This document shows positions 46,501 through 53,334 of a DNA stretch of 64,000 nucleotides, one piece after another. The translations under genes were made by a program, and so were the position numbers. The DNA is from Palaemon carinicauda (taxonomy: Eukaryota; Arthropoda; Malacostraca; Decapoda; Palaemonidae). Every line of letters starts with the position of its first letter. Position 1 is the stretch's first letter. The stretch is from NCBI RefSeq assembly GCF_036898095.1, contig NC_090726.1:41531930-41595929 (forward strand), written 5' to 3'. A model generated the notes under the pieces. It saw only the letters and a program-made list of their open reading frames with translations. It did no database searches and was not told where the DNA came from.

Positions 46501-49500
46501 TGATAACCAGCCAACAAAGAATCTTCCTTCTTTAAACTGAATATGAAGTGTCTAAAGGTTTCTGAAGACCCCAGATGTGGGCTAATATATATGATGGGTT
46601 TTTTATAGAACAAGGTACAGCGATAATTTTAGTAACAGAACTGCTACAAGCCTACAACCAAATGAAAATGATACACAACCAATGTTTGATATTTAAACTT
46701 TGACAAAGAGGTCTTCAATTAGTACTGTAAGCATAATAGATAATTGTAAAATATTTATAAGATTAACACAGAAGCTCCTTATCCTAATTTATTAAACATG
46801 TATTGGATACACAAAGTAATATCTCAACAGCAAACATTCATATGACATGGGTGGTAATGATGCAACATAATCATGTAAATACTAACTTAAACCATGCCAG
46901 TGAGTATGTGCTTGGCTCCAGCTCTTTTCGTGTACACTATTAGTTGGGGTCGGAGAATCAGATGCAGGCGATGATACCGAGGGGGACCGGACCAGCATTC
47001 TTCCCGACGGATCACTCATCCTCTCGTCTACCCCGTCTACATCTTCACTTTCCATCATGCGATACCCTCCGTCAACCATCTTCACAAAGAAATAAACATG
47101 TTGGTGAGCTTACCACAAACATATTTATGATTTTTAAATTTCTAAATATCTAATTCTTAATTTTAAATTACCTGGGCAGCCCCTATTTTTCCCTTTATCA
47201 TCCATGAAATGAAAATTTTACATTTTTATTTTTTCTAGCTGTACAAACTCAAGTCCTTTAAAATCAGGAATGTCTTAAAGAAGCTGGAATGGTCGTTGAA
47301 ACCATTAACATGAAGCCGAAATCAACCATTCAAAGGAAAAAGTTATGAGAAAGCAATTATATAGTCTTGGACAAGACACAACTTGTTGCAGCCAAAGACG
47401 AAAGTGAAGTCTTTGACATGAGGCTAGTTGCGCTACTCGCCTGTTCTCACATCCTGTCGTTAACTACCTTAACTACTTCGTTAATGATTCCGTCGTTAAC
47501 TACCTTAACTACTTCGTTAATGATTCCGTCGTTAACTACCTTAACTACTTCGTTAATGATTCCGTCGTTAACTACCTTAACTACTTCGTTAACGATTCCA
47601 ACCGTCGTTCCAGCTTTGCTGAAGGTATTCCCAACATTAAAGGACAAAAGCTTTGTATACACTTAGAAACAAAGTGTTGTGGAAATAAAATACTTTTCAC
47701 ACCTATTACAGCTATCAGTGACATTTAAAATCCAAAATATTTTCATCCCCTCTCCCAAATTTTGCATTAATTATCTTCATTTTATTGGTAACAGCAGACT
47801 TATTCCTTAGGACGACCTTAAAAGTTGTGATCCATATTCATATAAACAAGTCTTTGGACTTGTGTATGTTTGTATGTAATGTATAAAAACTTCCTAAACA
47901 AGGCAATAAAAATTAGAATATTAATCTATTCTAAAAATTATTTTCATCATAATGAAAATGATAAAAAGACCAGAATAGAAAAAATTAAATGACAAAATCG
48001 TAGGAGCTTAAAAAAAATGCACATATGCAATTACAACTCTAATTTCTATACTGTATTTAATTATAAGCTACAATTTTTTTTTATACAAAAATACATGTAC
48101 GTGCAGTACTGGTTAAGTGCATGACTGGTCCTATACCACCTGAACGCAAAACAAAAATGTTACAGCATAATTACAACGGAATAATGCATTACATGAGATG
48201 TGTTGCAGTCAGAATCACTGAGCTGGATGAGATCTGGACTCGATGCATATTCCTTGGAAGTGAAAGTTAGACTGTTTTCTGAAAAGTTGAAGGAATATAA
48301 TATAGAGAGTAAAATAGACAGCAATTTTCAAGACACATATATACACAATAAAAGTGCTTCTAATCATGCAATATAAAAAGTATAAATTCATCAAATATAT
48401 ATCTAAATGCCTTGTAATATCACCTGAAGTATTTACCAAAATTTACATTTAAAAAGATGTTAATGAACTTACCATAGTGAGTATTATTATTGGTGTGAAG
48501 CCTCGGAAGTGGCAAGTCAACACCAAGAGAAAGAGATTCCGCTCGAACAGGAAGGCCCCGCTGGGCTGCTGCCACTAGTTTGAGGGCTATAAAAACTTCG
48601 CGTCTCCCATACCATCCTTGATCGATTCCCCCACTTAGCTGACAAATCTAAAATAAGAAATGAGAAGCTTAGAGCTGAAACTCACTCGATAATCATAGCA
48701 AATAAAACTATTATAGATATTGTAGACCACACTTTGTTCTGATTGCTTTTCTGATCGATGGACAAATTTTCAAACCATACATCATAATGAAAATTATTAC
48801 TGAAATTAAAAGCTGAAAAAGAACTAGTTTATAAATGATAGAGAGAGGTTACACTCCACTACCTCATTCATTATGAAGCTCTACACTAGAATACAGTACT
48901 TGTAAGTAGCTTGAAAAATACAGCAAAGAAGGAATGACTGGCTGACTCTTCATTAAAGAGGGCAAGAGATGGAGCACCCTGCTATGAAGATCATTTACTG
49001 AAGTGTGAAGGGCAGTAGTCCACCATGAATAGTAAAGATGAGTAAAAATAGGGAAAGATAAATCCAGAGAAAAAATCTAAAGGTCTTCAGCAATTTCCTC
49101 GTTGAAATGGCTAAGGGATACATATCCTCACTCTACCCCTCAAGACTGGCAGTGACAGTTAGCAGGCAGGGAGAGAGGGGATGGATACGAATAAGACAAC
49201 ATTCACGTCAACTTCTCCCATCTATATCCACCTGCGAGCCTTATGCAAAATGCTAACTTGTTCAGAGCTTGGGTAGCTACAATAAGCTGAGCAACCACCA
49301 ATGGTCTCCAGGATAAAATCACTCTCAGAGCCTTTGGATAACCATAAGCTATAAAAGGTCAAGGGGGGAGTCTTCCTCGATGTCTAACTCACTAAATTTC
49401 CAGCGAAATAAGAGGGACTAAGGCCAACCACTTACACCATGAATCAAACATAACTGACTCATTAACTACACTTGACATGTGGTAAAACTACTAAAATCCC

Positions 49501-52200
49501 AGTCATAATGGAAAATGAACTTGGACGACTCCACGAAAATGGTGCTAATGAGTTAATCCAAAAGCGCTACAAAAAAAAAAACACCATACAGACCACACAT
49601 GAAAACATCCAGGAGTCCTAATCAAAATAAGCAAGTACCACAGGAAAAATAAGGATTTCTCTCGCAAGGGGGCAGAAGTTAAAAGTTTCAAACTCGAGAA
49701 CAAAGACCGTAAAAACAAAGTTCCTGGTTGGAAAGAATACACTGGATGCAGTTCCCTTCTTCACTTTGTTCAAGAAGAGTGCAGGCACCAACTCCCTCCT
49801 CAAAATTCACAAAGAGGGACTAGCTGCAAGACCTAAGGAAGGGAAAACCCTTAGGTCAAGGTCATTGTTGGTGGTATGCTTAGGAAGAGCTCCTAACACA
49901 TACAAGAGTGCGGCAATTACATCACACTCCACTAACCCTGAAAAAACTCGCCGAAGTAGATTTGAGTTCTTCTGGCTCCTGAAGTATTCTTCTAAGAACC
50001 AGGCCAGGGGCGTGAACCCAGGAGGTTAGCTACCAGAAAAGCCGAAGAGGAGAGCACAGTACTATACACTCTCCAGCATTGTCTAGGGTGTTGCTAATAA
50101 TGACACTGAATTAGACTTGGCCTTCCTTCCTCCTCAAAAAATATGCCCACCCTTTAACAGGAGGTCCTGATTGACACTCAGCACATGTGGAATATTACAA
50201 TCCATCATGGCCCTACAAAAGAGCAGAGTGGGTGTGGATCAATCCCCAGTTTAGCCATAAACTGGAACTATGCCCACCATATCACCAGTAGGAAAATTCT
50301 TGTTTTGTTTCATCATTAAGATAAACCCAACATGAACCATTCAAAGTAAATAGTATGAAGAAAAAGTAATAAAATAGCGATGGATAAAGCACAACAGATC
50401 TATATTCGTTACAGCTGAAGACAAAAGCGAAGCTTCTTCGACAAGAGCAAGGGCAGGGCTACTACCCCGTGCTTACCACCTATAGTTAACTACATTGTTA
50501 ACAATTTCAATAAGCATTCTAGTTCCGCTTGAGATATTTCCTATACTGGAGATCGATAGGCTTGTATTAACGTAGGAACAGCAATTTTCACTGAGTTCAC
50601 CAACTATGTATATTTTTAATAATATAAAACACGCTACAGTATATGAAAAATCTACCATAACAATGTTTATCATAATGAAAATGGGATTTAATATCACATA
50701 AACCTATTCGATAAACCATAAACTTAATCACCAGTTTTGGCAATGGATATACAGATGATAAGGTCAAGCCAATAATGACTTCCTAACACCATTCAATTTA
50801 TTCTAACTGGGGATTCACTCATTTTTCAATGTTTAGTTCTATCCTAGCTACTGTAAGTTATGTTAGGTTACTTAGAAAAGGTTGAATGAAGAGGTTTGGT
50901 TAAAAACCATTCGACTTGGACATTTTCTACGCCCAAAGATATTAGAGCCCTGGATCTAAAGTCAAACCTGGAAGAAGTCCAAAGATAATATTTCACAATG
51001 GCTTGCTTATCTAAAATTAGCTGGCATCAAACTATTATTCAAATTATTCAACCTATTTGTTAAGCACAGAAGGACAAGTATCAATAAATAGGGTTAGCTT
51101 GTAGAACAGAAGACGTACCCACTAAACAGTTCTAATAGAGGTGACTGGGGATTGCATTTGGAGCAATAAGCCCCTATAATGACACACCAACATTTGTAGG
51201 GTTATTGGGGGGGGGGGTTTACTTTGGGTTAGGGCATATTTGATTTCGTTGAATAGGATTGAACTGTTCTTTTTCTATAAATGAATCAAGCTAAAATATA
51301 TTTGCAAATCTACAATCCTCCTATAAATAGTGAGGCTGTCAATAGTTTGGGGCCTGGGTGGTTTGCCAATAGTAGGGTCACCCAATTTTTGTCTCCCAAA
51401 ATACTTGCCCGCTAATGCACGTAGTGCAATATGTACCACTTTGCCATGGCAAAGACTGGTAAGTGAATAATTAGTGTTACTTAGACGAACTAACGCGTAA
51501 ATACGATTAATTATGTGTGGGTGCCTACAGACATGATTATGAAGGATTCTACCTTTTTTCTTTTTTACGAACGACAGGCCTGGTGACCCAACAAAGATTT
51601 CTCACTGAGATAGGCTAGCCTAAATAACTATAAATAGCTAGTATATAGCTACATTGAACAGGGATTTTATTTTTGTTCTTCATATTCAACAGTGACTTAT
51701 GATTCAATTATTCTCTATTCTTATAACTATTTAATAAAGAGAAACTCCAGTGAAAAACCGGATTTATATGCCTCGGGCAATCATATAATTCCAATGTCCA
51801 TAGTGTTAATTTTAATGTATATTTGAATTCAGGTGTATAATAACAATCTACAGCAACAGCCTTAATATCAGTTGTTATAGTTTTTATGATTTATGCTAGA
51901 AAGATCTAATTCAAAGTTGTTACTGTTCTTTGAATATTTTATTTAGATTGTTTATTACCTCTCGTAGTTTACTTCCTTATTTCCTTTCCTCACAGGGCTA
52001 TTTTTCCTTGTTGGTGCCCTTGGGCTTATAACATCTTGCTTATCCAACTAGGGTTGTGGCTTAGCTTGTAGTAATAATAATGATTATTATTATTATTATT
52101 CTTAATGTTGTTGTTATTATTATTTGTTATTAGTTTTCGTTGTCGGTGCCCTTGAGCTTATAGCATCCTACTTTTCAAAACTAGGGTTGTGGCTTAGCTT

Positions 52201-52236
<36 letters not shown>

Positions 52237-52551
52237 ATAATAATAATAATAATAATACCGGTAAGCTACCATTAACCGGGGGGGCTGACCCAACCCAGGT
52301 TTGACCAAAGATGACAAATGACCCGACTTTCTACAGGTTAAAATATCCTAAAATCAATTATTTCACAAGTGTTTCGAAGGCCTCGAGTGCCAGCACCTTA
52401 CCTGTGATAACACTTCAGGAGACAACTTGGACGCCCTGAGAAACTCATGAAACTGATTGAGGGGAATCACGCCCGTAGCTTCGCTGTCTAAATGTGTAAA
52501 CAAATCGCCATAATATTTTGTTTCGTTATCCGTGTAGGTAATTTCATCCAT
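13829..52551 (-). CDS. Reps: REPS-type EH-domain protein gene, nine exons, C-terminus outside the window
   Basis: Spliced gene join(52402-52551, 48473-48647, 48193-48278, 46893-47079, 44923-45151, 41890-42025, 32398-32550, 26688-26774, 13829-14093), complement. All junctions use GT/AG and the phases agree throughout (0,1,0,1,2,0,0,0,1), giving 1468 nt, 489 codons plus one base. The product has an N-terminal EH domain (exons 1-2), a Ser-rich linker (exons 3-4), a second EH domain with an EF-hand loop (exons 5-6) and a Ser/Thr/Pro-rich tail (exons 7-9). This order matches REPS1/REPS2, which bind RalBP1 and link Ral GTPase signalling to clathrin endocytosis by recognising NPF motifs. Family members end in a coiled-coil RalBP1-binding region; that part is missing, so the gene should continue to the left past the DIRS array. 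Identity comes from recalled family homology, not a search. The exon chain is strongly supported by phase agreement. Confidence 0.88.
16080..16386 (+). mobile_element. TTAA-type MITE 1 (with TTAT flanks)
   Basis: TIR CCCTTTTACCCCC...GGGGGTAAAAGGG, 307 bp, with the family's inner 18-bp palindrome at 16309-16326. Flanked on both sides by TTAT rather than TTAA. Family structure suggests a piggyBac-like non-autonomous element (CCC-type ends, TTAA target). Confidence 0.88.
17060..17160 (+). repeat. Left copy of a 100-bp direct repeat
   Basis: Shares TATGCTATAGACTTAT, TAGTTTAACTAGAC, CACAGGGCTATCTAATTTGA with 17672-17774. The 511 bp between them include a (GGT)n tract and a stretch (17560-17670) that looks like a dispersed decapod repeat. 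Confidence 0.88.
17672..17774 (+). repeat. Right copy of a 100-bp direct repeat
   Basis: Partner of 17060-17160, about 612 bp downstream, with roughly ten differences. No target duplication is visible outside the pair. Confidence 0.88.
17805..17985 (+). repeat. Fragment of a marine-invertebrate-type dispersed repeat
   Basis: Word order CCTCTGCCACGGAGGTTGTG, TTCACCTCTGTTTGTTT, AACTCAAAAAGTTAAGGATG, then GTCTGGATCCAGGAT resembles a repeat I recall from many marine invertebrates. No termini are defined here. Confidence 0.45.
18034..18338 (+). mobile_element. TTAA-type MITE 2
   Basis: 305 bp between perfect TTAA duplications (18030-18033, 18339-18342), TIR CCCTTTTACCCCC. Same family as MITE 1. 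Confidence 0.92.
18823..18948 (+). repeat. Left copy of ~125-bp direct duplication flanking MITE 3
   Basis: Begins TTAAGATTGTAGCTTAGAAA and ends near TACCCCGACAA. The right copy is 19251-19375 with a few substitutions and short indels. Only the right copy begins at the MITE's TTAA. Confidence 0.9.
18950..19250 (+). mobile_element. TTAA-type MITE 3, 5' end eroded
   Basis: The 3' end is intact with TTAA following (19251-19254). The 5' TIR is replaced by a T-run before ACCCCC. Lies exactly between the two copies of a ~125-bp duplicated sequence. Confidence 0.85.
19251..19375 (+). repeat. Right copy of ~125-bp direct duplication flanking MITE 3
   Basis: Matches 18823-18948. Its first four bases are the TTAA that follows the MITE's 3' end. 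Confidence 0.9.
19440..20315 (-). pseudogene. Degraded fragments of a divergent DIRS-like RNase H region
   Basis: Minus-strand pieces resemble DIRS pol. At 19880-19960 [11 protein letters not shown]...[16 protein letters not shown] parallels the B stretch RPLQFHLAFHW...SIPISEKIKTCLTWWK. Near 19560-19650 [11 protein letters not shown] and SDNTT parallel the RNase H motifs. At 20060-20300 DDTTALA, NILADQL parallel the later motifs. The order is not colinear, so two pieces or a rearrangement are likely. Frames are heavily broken. The lineage is distinct from copies A-C. Confidence 0.6.
20515..20815 (-). mobile_element. (TAA)n-tailed retroposon copy
   Basis: Minus orientation: (TTA)n at the plus-left end, then the complements of GCTAAGCTACAACCCTAGTT and GGGCTATT, ending near CAGAGGCTATGGCACTACCC. 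Same family as 53335-53816. Confidence 0.85.
22493..22548. repeat. (GA)n microsatellite
   Basis: About 28 uninterrupted GA units in Reps intron 8. Confidence 0.97.
24741..25027 (+). mobile_element. TTAA-type MITE 4
   Basis: Left TTAA present (24737-24740); the right flank is ATAT, so the duplication is altered. Slightly shorter copy (287 bp) with an internal deletion in the T-rich part. Confidence 0.87.
25503..25803 (+). mobile_element. TTAA-type MITE 5
   Basis: 301 bp between perfect TTAA duplications (25499-25502, 25804-25807). Its inner palindrome is mutated. Confidence 0.92.
26288..26354. repeat. 33-bp tandem duplication
   Basis: TGGTGATTCCTTATGATTTA followed by GGTAATTTTCAAT, twice in a row with period 33. 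Confidence 0.92.
26688..26774 (-). CDS. Reps: Reps exon 8: short conserved tail segment
   Basis: 87 nt, phase 0 to 0, acceptor TGCCTCAG, donor GTGAGT. It encodes [20 protein letters not shown] followed by DFQKSAVEQ, resembling the W-x-x-F and PVxFDF-type conserved patch downstream of EH2 in REPS proteins. Confidence 0.8.
27130..27330 (-). pseudogene. LINE C-terminal fragment, related to 45232-45500
   Basis: On the minus strand the DNA matches 45300-45460 closely (GATATGGAGAGAAGAGGT, GAGGATGCCTTTGATCGAAG), so it encodes the same RRGxVEEDxFDRRxWRG-type end. No termini seen. Confidence 0.68.
30435..30672 (+). mobile_element. (TAA)n-tailed retroposon copy, 5' truncated
   Basis: Runs from TTGAGGGTACACTCGGGCAC to TAGGGTTGTAGCTTAGCAAG then (TAA)n. 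5' truncation with a constant 3' tail fits target-primed retroposition. Confidence 0.85.
32398..32550 (-). CDS. Reps: Reps exon 7: Ser/Thr-rich tail segment
   Basis: 153 nt, phase 0 to 0, acceptor TTTACAG, donor GTAAGT. It encodes a low-complexity Ser/Gly/Thr stretch, then [17 protein letters not shown]. No fold is recognised; position and composition fit the disordered region after EH2. The exon is followed immediately upstream (320 bp away) by DIRS copy C in intron 6. Confidence 0.75.
32909..33064. repeat. Copy C 3' inverted terminal repeat
   Basis: 156 bp, an exact reverse complement of 39203-39358. It differs from the copy B ITR at many positions, including a different segment between AGCGATCGCT and GTAAACAAA. 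Confidence 0.97.
33112..33203. other. Copy C internal complementary region (ICR)
   Basis: Reverse complement of the 3' outer terminus (33112-33163) fused to the reverse complement of the 5' outer terminus (33164-33203). Read on the minus strand, the joint is GAAAAATGTTATTTTG, the predicted circle junction. It has one mismatch to the 5' terminus (AGCAGG versus AGCCGG) and a 3-nt length difference to the 3' terminus. Confidence 0.88.
33608..34800 (-). pseudogene. Copy C tyrosine recombinase, two frameshifts
   Basis: Homologous to the copy B recombinase. A 5-nt insertion near 34643-34650 breaks the core-binding region, and a one-base loss near 34121-34127 breaks the catalytic domain after KNIGFSS. 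The fragments 34111-34428 and 33608-34135 keep Arg I ([12 protein letters not shown]), HxxR ([10 protein letters not shown]) and Tyr (FASFYLKDV), so the residues are intact but the frame is not. Confidence 0.85.
34655..36445 (-). CDS. Copy C RT / RNase H / C-terminal pol domain (596 codons open)
   Basis: Uninterrupted from [18 protein letters not shown] through RT ([29 protein letters not shown]), RNase H ([46 protein letters not shown]) and the DIRS C-terminal domain ([32 protein letters not shown]). The RT catalytic motif reads NLDD instead of YLDD (Asn codon 35945-35947). Tyr/Phe/Met or similar is expected there, so polymerase activity is doubtful. The first codons come from a shifted frame, so the natural start is lost. 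Confidence 0.87.
   Translation of the reverse strand: MYENPATSPIDLSPRYREEDKRRALKQEVSLLLEKGAVVKVLDHQTPGFYNRLFLVAKKTGGWRPVLDVSALNVFVTKQTFSMETTKSVLAAVRREDWMVSLDLRDAYFHVPIHPDSQPFLRFVYEKVVYQFQALCFGLSTAPLVFTRLMRNVAKFLHLADIRASLNLDDWLLRASSSRRCLKDLKWTLDLTKELGLLVNMEKSQVVPSQTIVYVGMEIHSLAFRAFPSAPRTSQAQLCIQNMLKKERCSVRQWMSLIGTLSSLEQFVSLGRLHLRPLQYHLAVYWKKDKTLEAVSIPISEKMKSCLTWWKDSISLREGLPLAVQTPNHVLFSDASDTGWGATLDGRECSGTWNSSQRTMHINCKELLAVHLALKSFKSLLQGKVVEVNSDNTTALAYISKQGGTHSMTLYEIARDLLTWSKGLNISLVTRFIQGSLNVMADCLSRKGQIIPTEWTLHKDVCKRLWATWGQPTIDLFATSMTKRLPIYYSPIPDPAAVHIDAFLLDWSHLDLYAFPPFKIVNKVLQKFASHEGTRLTLVAPLWPAREWFTEVLRWLVDVPRTLPLRVDLLRQPHVKKVHQGLHALRLTAFRLSKDS
36436..36755 (-). pseudogene. Copy C pol N-terminus, separated by a 5-nt deletion
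   Basis: Encodes [20 protein letters not shown] through [13 protein letters not shown], aligned with the start of copy B pol. A 5-nt deletion relative to B near 36429-36437 then throws the frame, so this N-terminus is no longer joined to RT. The same frame happens to stay open down to 34506, giving a misleading 749-codon ORF. Confidence 0.8.
36565..38997 (-). CDS. Copy C gag-like ORF1 (810 aa)
   Basis: Intact frame starting [18 protein letters not shown] with the same N-terminal seven-Cys cluster as copy B. The middle is variable (Pro/Ser/Gln) and the C-terminal ~250 residues are conserved, ending in a basic tail ([16 protein letters not shown]). It is homologous to copy B gag over its whole length, with most differences in the low-complexity centre. 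Overlaps the pol-side open frame by ~190 bp. Confidence 0.85.
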   Translation of the reverse strand: MADPSQVPKFRKCNARDCSRRLPKASIDPHTVCSNCRDKTCQLEDRCEECVGLSEFDFIEFQKYTRRLERDRVRRSSSRSVDFSSPHAPQPIPSPVVVAPNPPSGTQEPSMADMMRAIQALGERVESLASDRNQLMADVKELKCKSAVGSDKVSDSVVDSVALEGSSVRACRPPSPGPLASSQVQGRSNVVRPMGSRGFNQRTDVPSVVSGVSTQDRPTHTKTREPIYSSSAEEVSRKKPWTKVSRPLKRKSVPSAQVQRPSCSHWVSSDSLQSSDDCSPPKRGKAVPPQTVTPSVAAPAPADPKWSLLQNMQSQLTSLMQDFRAEKVAAAPASCLQPTTHSVVRPVDAEATFLRTPVERVPPPMRSSVPCQPHVDVQRRTEPSVDVRETQQQSELFCFDAVRQPPQPSVVATAHPHQARQSGVDAVRPRAAMVVASSQTGQQFHDVASGSVTRAPVRPDSADQPLPTPLPLPPQYSDDGLSDDDGAAHVDEPHSDLDEPKSTQPSLDFRKVLALFKEMFPDQFVSVAPRSPPSEFVLGMPSSSPAFTRLVLARSSKRALRVVGEWMQSKKSLGKTAFMFPPAKLSSKSSVWYATGEVLGLGVPASAQGDFSSLVDSPRRLAMRRSKICWSSSDLDHLLKGLFRAFEVFNFLDWCLGALSRKISPSEKETSLLIMSCMDKAIRDGSSELAASFVSGVLKKRENLCSFLSAGVTPCQRSELLFAPLSKCLFPEDLIKEIAASLIQKDTHDLVASSARKATPLPTLSARPRMDTPASRFIPPFRGRASSRGGARAEGRRGKKKGTKSFKGRV
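39203..39358. repeat. Copy C 5' inverted terminal repeat
   Basis: 156 bp, an exact reverse complement of 32909-33064; beyond it the 5' terminus reads CTAAGTTAAATATTGAAAAA then TG. Contains AGATGGCGC. Confidence 0.97.
39743..40001. mobile_element. TA-target foldback element, copy 1
   Basis: 259 bp with long arms (TCGTCACCCTCATAAACTAA at the left end; its complement at the right), flanked by TA on both sides. Almost the whole element is an inverted repeat around a short loop. Mariner/Tc1-like target preference; no coding capacity. Confidence 0.88.
40973..41362. mobile_element. Foldback element with GACACTTGCA ends
   Basis: ~390 bp. The ends CTGACACTTGCAAGA and its complement pair, as do GTGGCACGAACTGG-type segments. 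The interior has repeated AGTTCACGA words and an A-run. Terminal bases and target duplication are uncertain. Confidence 0.7.
41890..42025 (-). CDS. Reps: Reps exon 6: EF-hand half of EH2
   Basis: Acceptor CCTCAG, donor GTACTA; one base completes the Trp codon split from exon 5. It encodes [20 protein letters not shown] followed by HLVVLRRN. The loop [12 protein letters not shown] has the Asp1, Asp5, Ser9 and Glu12 ligands of a canonical EF-hand, though position 3 is Thr rather than Asp. It completes the NPF-binding EH2 domain. Confidence 0.9.
42270..42570 (+). mobile_element. TTAA-type MITE 6
   Basis: 301 bp between TTAA duplications (42266-42269, 42571-42574), in Reps intron 5. Confidence 0.92.
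43077..43325. mobile_element. Foldback element with GTCCACACGAT ends
   Basis: ~249 bp hairpin: CTGTCCACACGATCGAGCAT at the left pairs with ATGCTCAATCGTGTGGACA at the right, and the arms continue through ACCACAATAGTTAGT. The flanking duplication is not clear (TTAAG occurs on both sides at unequal distance). Confidence 0.8.
43815..44013. mobile_element. Foldback MITE with ACTATAGT ends, copy 1
   Basis: 199 bp; arms run ACTATAGTGCATTTCTTTTA..., GACTCGCAGCGGTG, TTTAGCTCGG, CTGATTGGTTGG and back. About 90 bp on each side pair, with few mismatches. Confidence 0.9.
44213..44517 (-). mobile_element. TTAA-type MITE 7, inverted
   Basis: 305 bp in the opposite orientation to the other six, between TTAA (44209-44212, 44518-44521). 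One TIR base has changed (AAAAGTG instead of AAAAGGG). Confidence 0.9.
44923..45151 (-). CDS. Reps: Reps exon 5: first half of EH2
   Basis: Begins after TGCTTTCAG and ends at GTAAGG in phase 2. The translation contains [34 protein letters not shown]; human REPS1 has WKITDEQRQYYVNQF and AKEFFTKSKLPILELSHIW. This is the strongest single match to the REPS family in the window. It is preceded by an acidic stretch (SDEEEYDV). Confidence 0.92.
45152..46892 (-). other. Reps intron 4 (1.7 kb)
   Basis: Contains a plus-strand LINE C-terminal fragment at ~45232-45500. The part from 45550 to 46620 is GC-richer with short broken reading frames and may be old repeat, but no family was recognised. Confidence 0.65.
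45232..45500 (+). pseudogene. LINE C-terminal fragment
   Basis: Open for 68 codons: [49 protein letters not shown]. This resembles the common C-terminus of RTE-type arthropod LINEs (HVLRM...GRPRxRWxD...DRxxWR). Embedded in Reps intron 4, opposite strand. Confidence 0.7.
46893..47079 (-). CDS. Reps: Reps exon 4: Ser-rich linker
   Basis: 187 nt from acceptor GTGAAG to a weak donor (GTTTAAGT). It encodes an acidic then Ser/Pro-rich linker ([16 protein letters not shown] at the start, [17 protein letters not shown] later) ending in [10 protein letters not shown]. The position corresponds to the phospho-serine-rich stretch between the two EH domains of REPS1. Phase 1 at its end is exactly what exon 5 needs. 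Confidence 0.78.
47080..48192 (-). other. Reps intron 3 (1.1 kb)
   Basis: Contains the four-unit 36-bp tandem repeat at 47457-47600 and otherwise AT-rich unique-looking sequence. Intron 2 (48279-48472, 194 bp) is the shortest in the gene and has nothing notable. Confidence 0.7.
47457..47600. repeat. 36-bp tandem repeat, four units
   Basis: Unit GTCGTTAACTACCTTAACTA plus CTTCGTTAATGATTCC, period exactly 36 (GTTAACTACC at 47459, 47495, 47531, 47567). The last unit has AACGATTCC. In Reps intron 3, non-coding. Confidence 0.95.
48193..48278 (-). CDS. Reps: Reps exon 3: linker
   Basis: An 86-nt exon between a TTTTCAG acceptor and a GTAATG donor. It converts phase 1 to phase 0, as exons 2 and 4 require. 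It encodes a Ser/Asp-rich linker ([17 protein letters not shown] at the end) with no recognised fold. Support is splice sites plus phase only. Confidence 0.7.
48473..48647 (-). CDS. Reps: Reps exon 2: second half of EH1
   Basis: Starts after a TTTTAG acceptor, in phase 0, and ends with donor GTAAGT in phase 1. The translation contains [19 protein letters not shown] and LPVRAESL, closely matching the REPS1 stretch around GYFGRSQFYIALKLVAVAQ. It completes the hydrophobic core of EH1. Confidence 0.88.
51880..52100 (+). mobile_element. (TAA)n-tailed retroposon fragment
   Basis: Diverged 3' part with TTTCCTCACAGGGCTATTTT, CCAACTAGGGTTGTGGCTTA and a short TAA/TTA tail. Confidence 0.75.
52130..52257 (+). 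mobile_element. (TAG/TAA)n-tailed retroposon fragment
   Basis: Only the last ~60 bp of the family (GAGCTTATAGCATCCTACTT, AGGGTTGTGGCTTAGCTTG) followed by (TAG)n then (TAA)n. Confidence 0.75.
52402..52551 (-). CDS. Reps: Reps exon 1: start codon and first half of EH1
   Basis: Encodes 50 residues beginning [18 protein letters not shown] and ending VLSQ, followed by the donor GTAAGG. The ATG lies in an AAAAATGG context, and the upstream leader has no competing in-frame reading. The EF-hand-like loop ([13 protein letters not shown]) has Gln where a calcium-binding loop has Glu/Asp at position 12, so this loop is probably not a calcium binder, as expected for REPS EH1. Confidence 0.88.
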
Positions 52552-52700
52552 TTTTTCCTTATTTTCTTATCTCAGTCTCTAAACGACACTCCAGAAGTGT
52601 TCTCCGGACACTGTTAGTGGATTAATCATCATCGGAAAAAAGAACTATCAACATTTAGTTGAACAAGTTAACCCTGAATGCTTAACTTCTTACTTGTCAG
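52552..52700 (-). promoter_or_regulatory. Reps 5' leader / promoter-proximal region
   Basis: About 150 bp upstream of the Reps start codon contain no ORF and no recognised repeat. No TATA box or clear initiator was identified, so the transcription start is not placed. Listed only because this must contain leader or promoter sequence. Confidence 0.35.
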
Positions 52701-53334
52701 ACATATTTGTTGACAAGTAAACATTGTTGCCAGATTTCGTTTTTGAAAGTTCTCTCATTTCTTTGGGTCTGTTTTTCTGCTTTACTTGGTTGCTATTTTG
52801 GAGTAATTCTGGCGCAGTTAAAAGAAATTTTGGAATATACAATAATAGCTATTTATAGATAGCATACTGGAGCTATTTAACATCGTTTTAAATATTATTA
52901 TCTCAAAAAACCTAGTAAAGACAGCCCATTTTATCTTTATTTTAGGGAAACTAAACCACAGATGATAAATTTACGAGTAGATTAAACATTACTGTTTCAT
53001 TTTCTAAGAAGAAATGAAAATACTATTAAAATTCAAGCAATAAGAAATTTAACCGGTAAATTCTGGGTCTTCATAGATTTTTATTTCAATGTCCCAGGTT
53101 AACTTTAGTGTCAACAGTTTCACCTTATCTACTTGAATAGAATTTTCAACTACAAGATCATGTTTGCATTGTATTCTCCGTTATATAATAAAGGATGAAA
53201 TGGTCTAGAAATTAGAAATCCCCAAAGAAGGAATATGAGATATATAAATTTGTAAGTTGCCTTTCCTGATTGATATATTTTGCAATAGAGGCCGAAATAT
53301 TGTAATTATTATTATCATTAATAATTTTCTCCAC
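52701..53334. other. 5' flank of Reps
   Basis: AT-rich, no ORF or recognised repeat. Presumably includes Reps upstream regulatory sequence, but no element can be named. Confidence 0.4.

Larger units (their letters stand above)
48648..52401 (-). other. Reps intron 1 (3.75 kb)
   Basis: Holds GC-richer unidentified sequence at ~49000-50050, a divergent relative of the intron 3 sequence at ~50300-50560, and two fragments of the (TAA)n-tailed retroposon at ~51880-52100 and 52130-52257. No coding signal belonging to Reps was seen. Confidence 0.7.

Noticed and set aside
49545..50050. GC-richer region with short ORFs, suspected old coding element
   Set aside because: No motif recognised in any frame; cannot be assigned.
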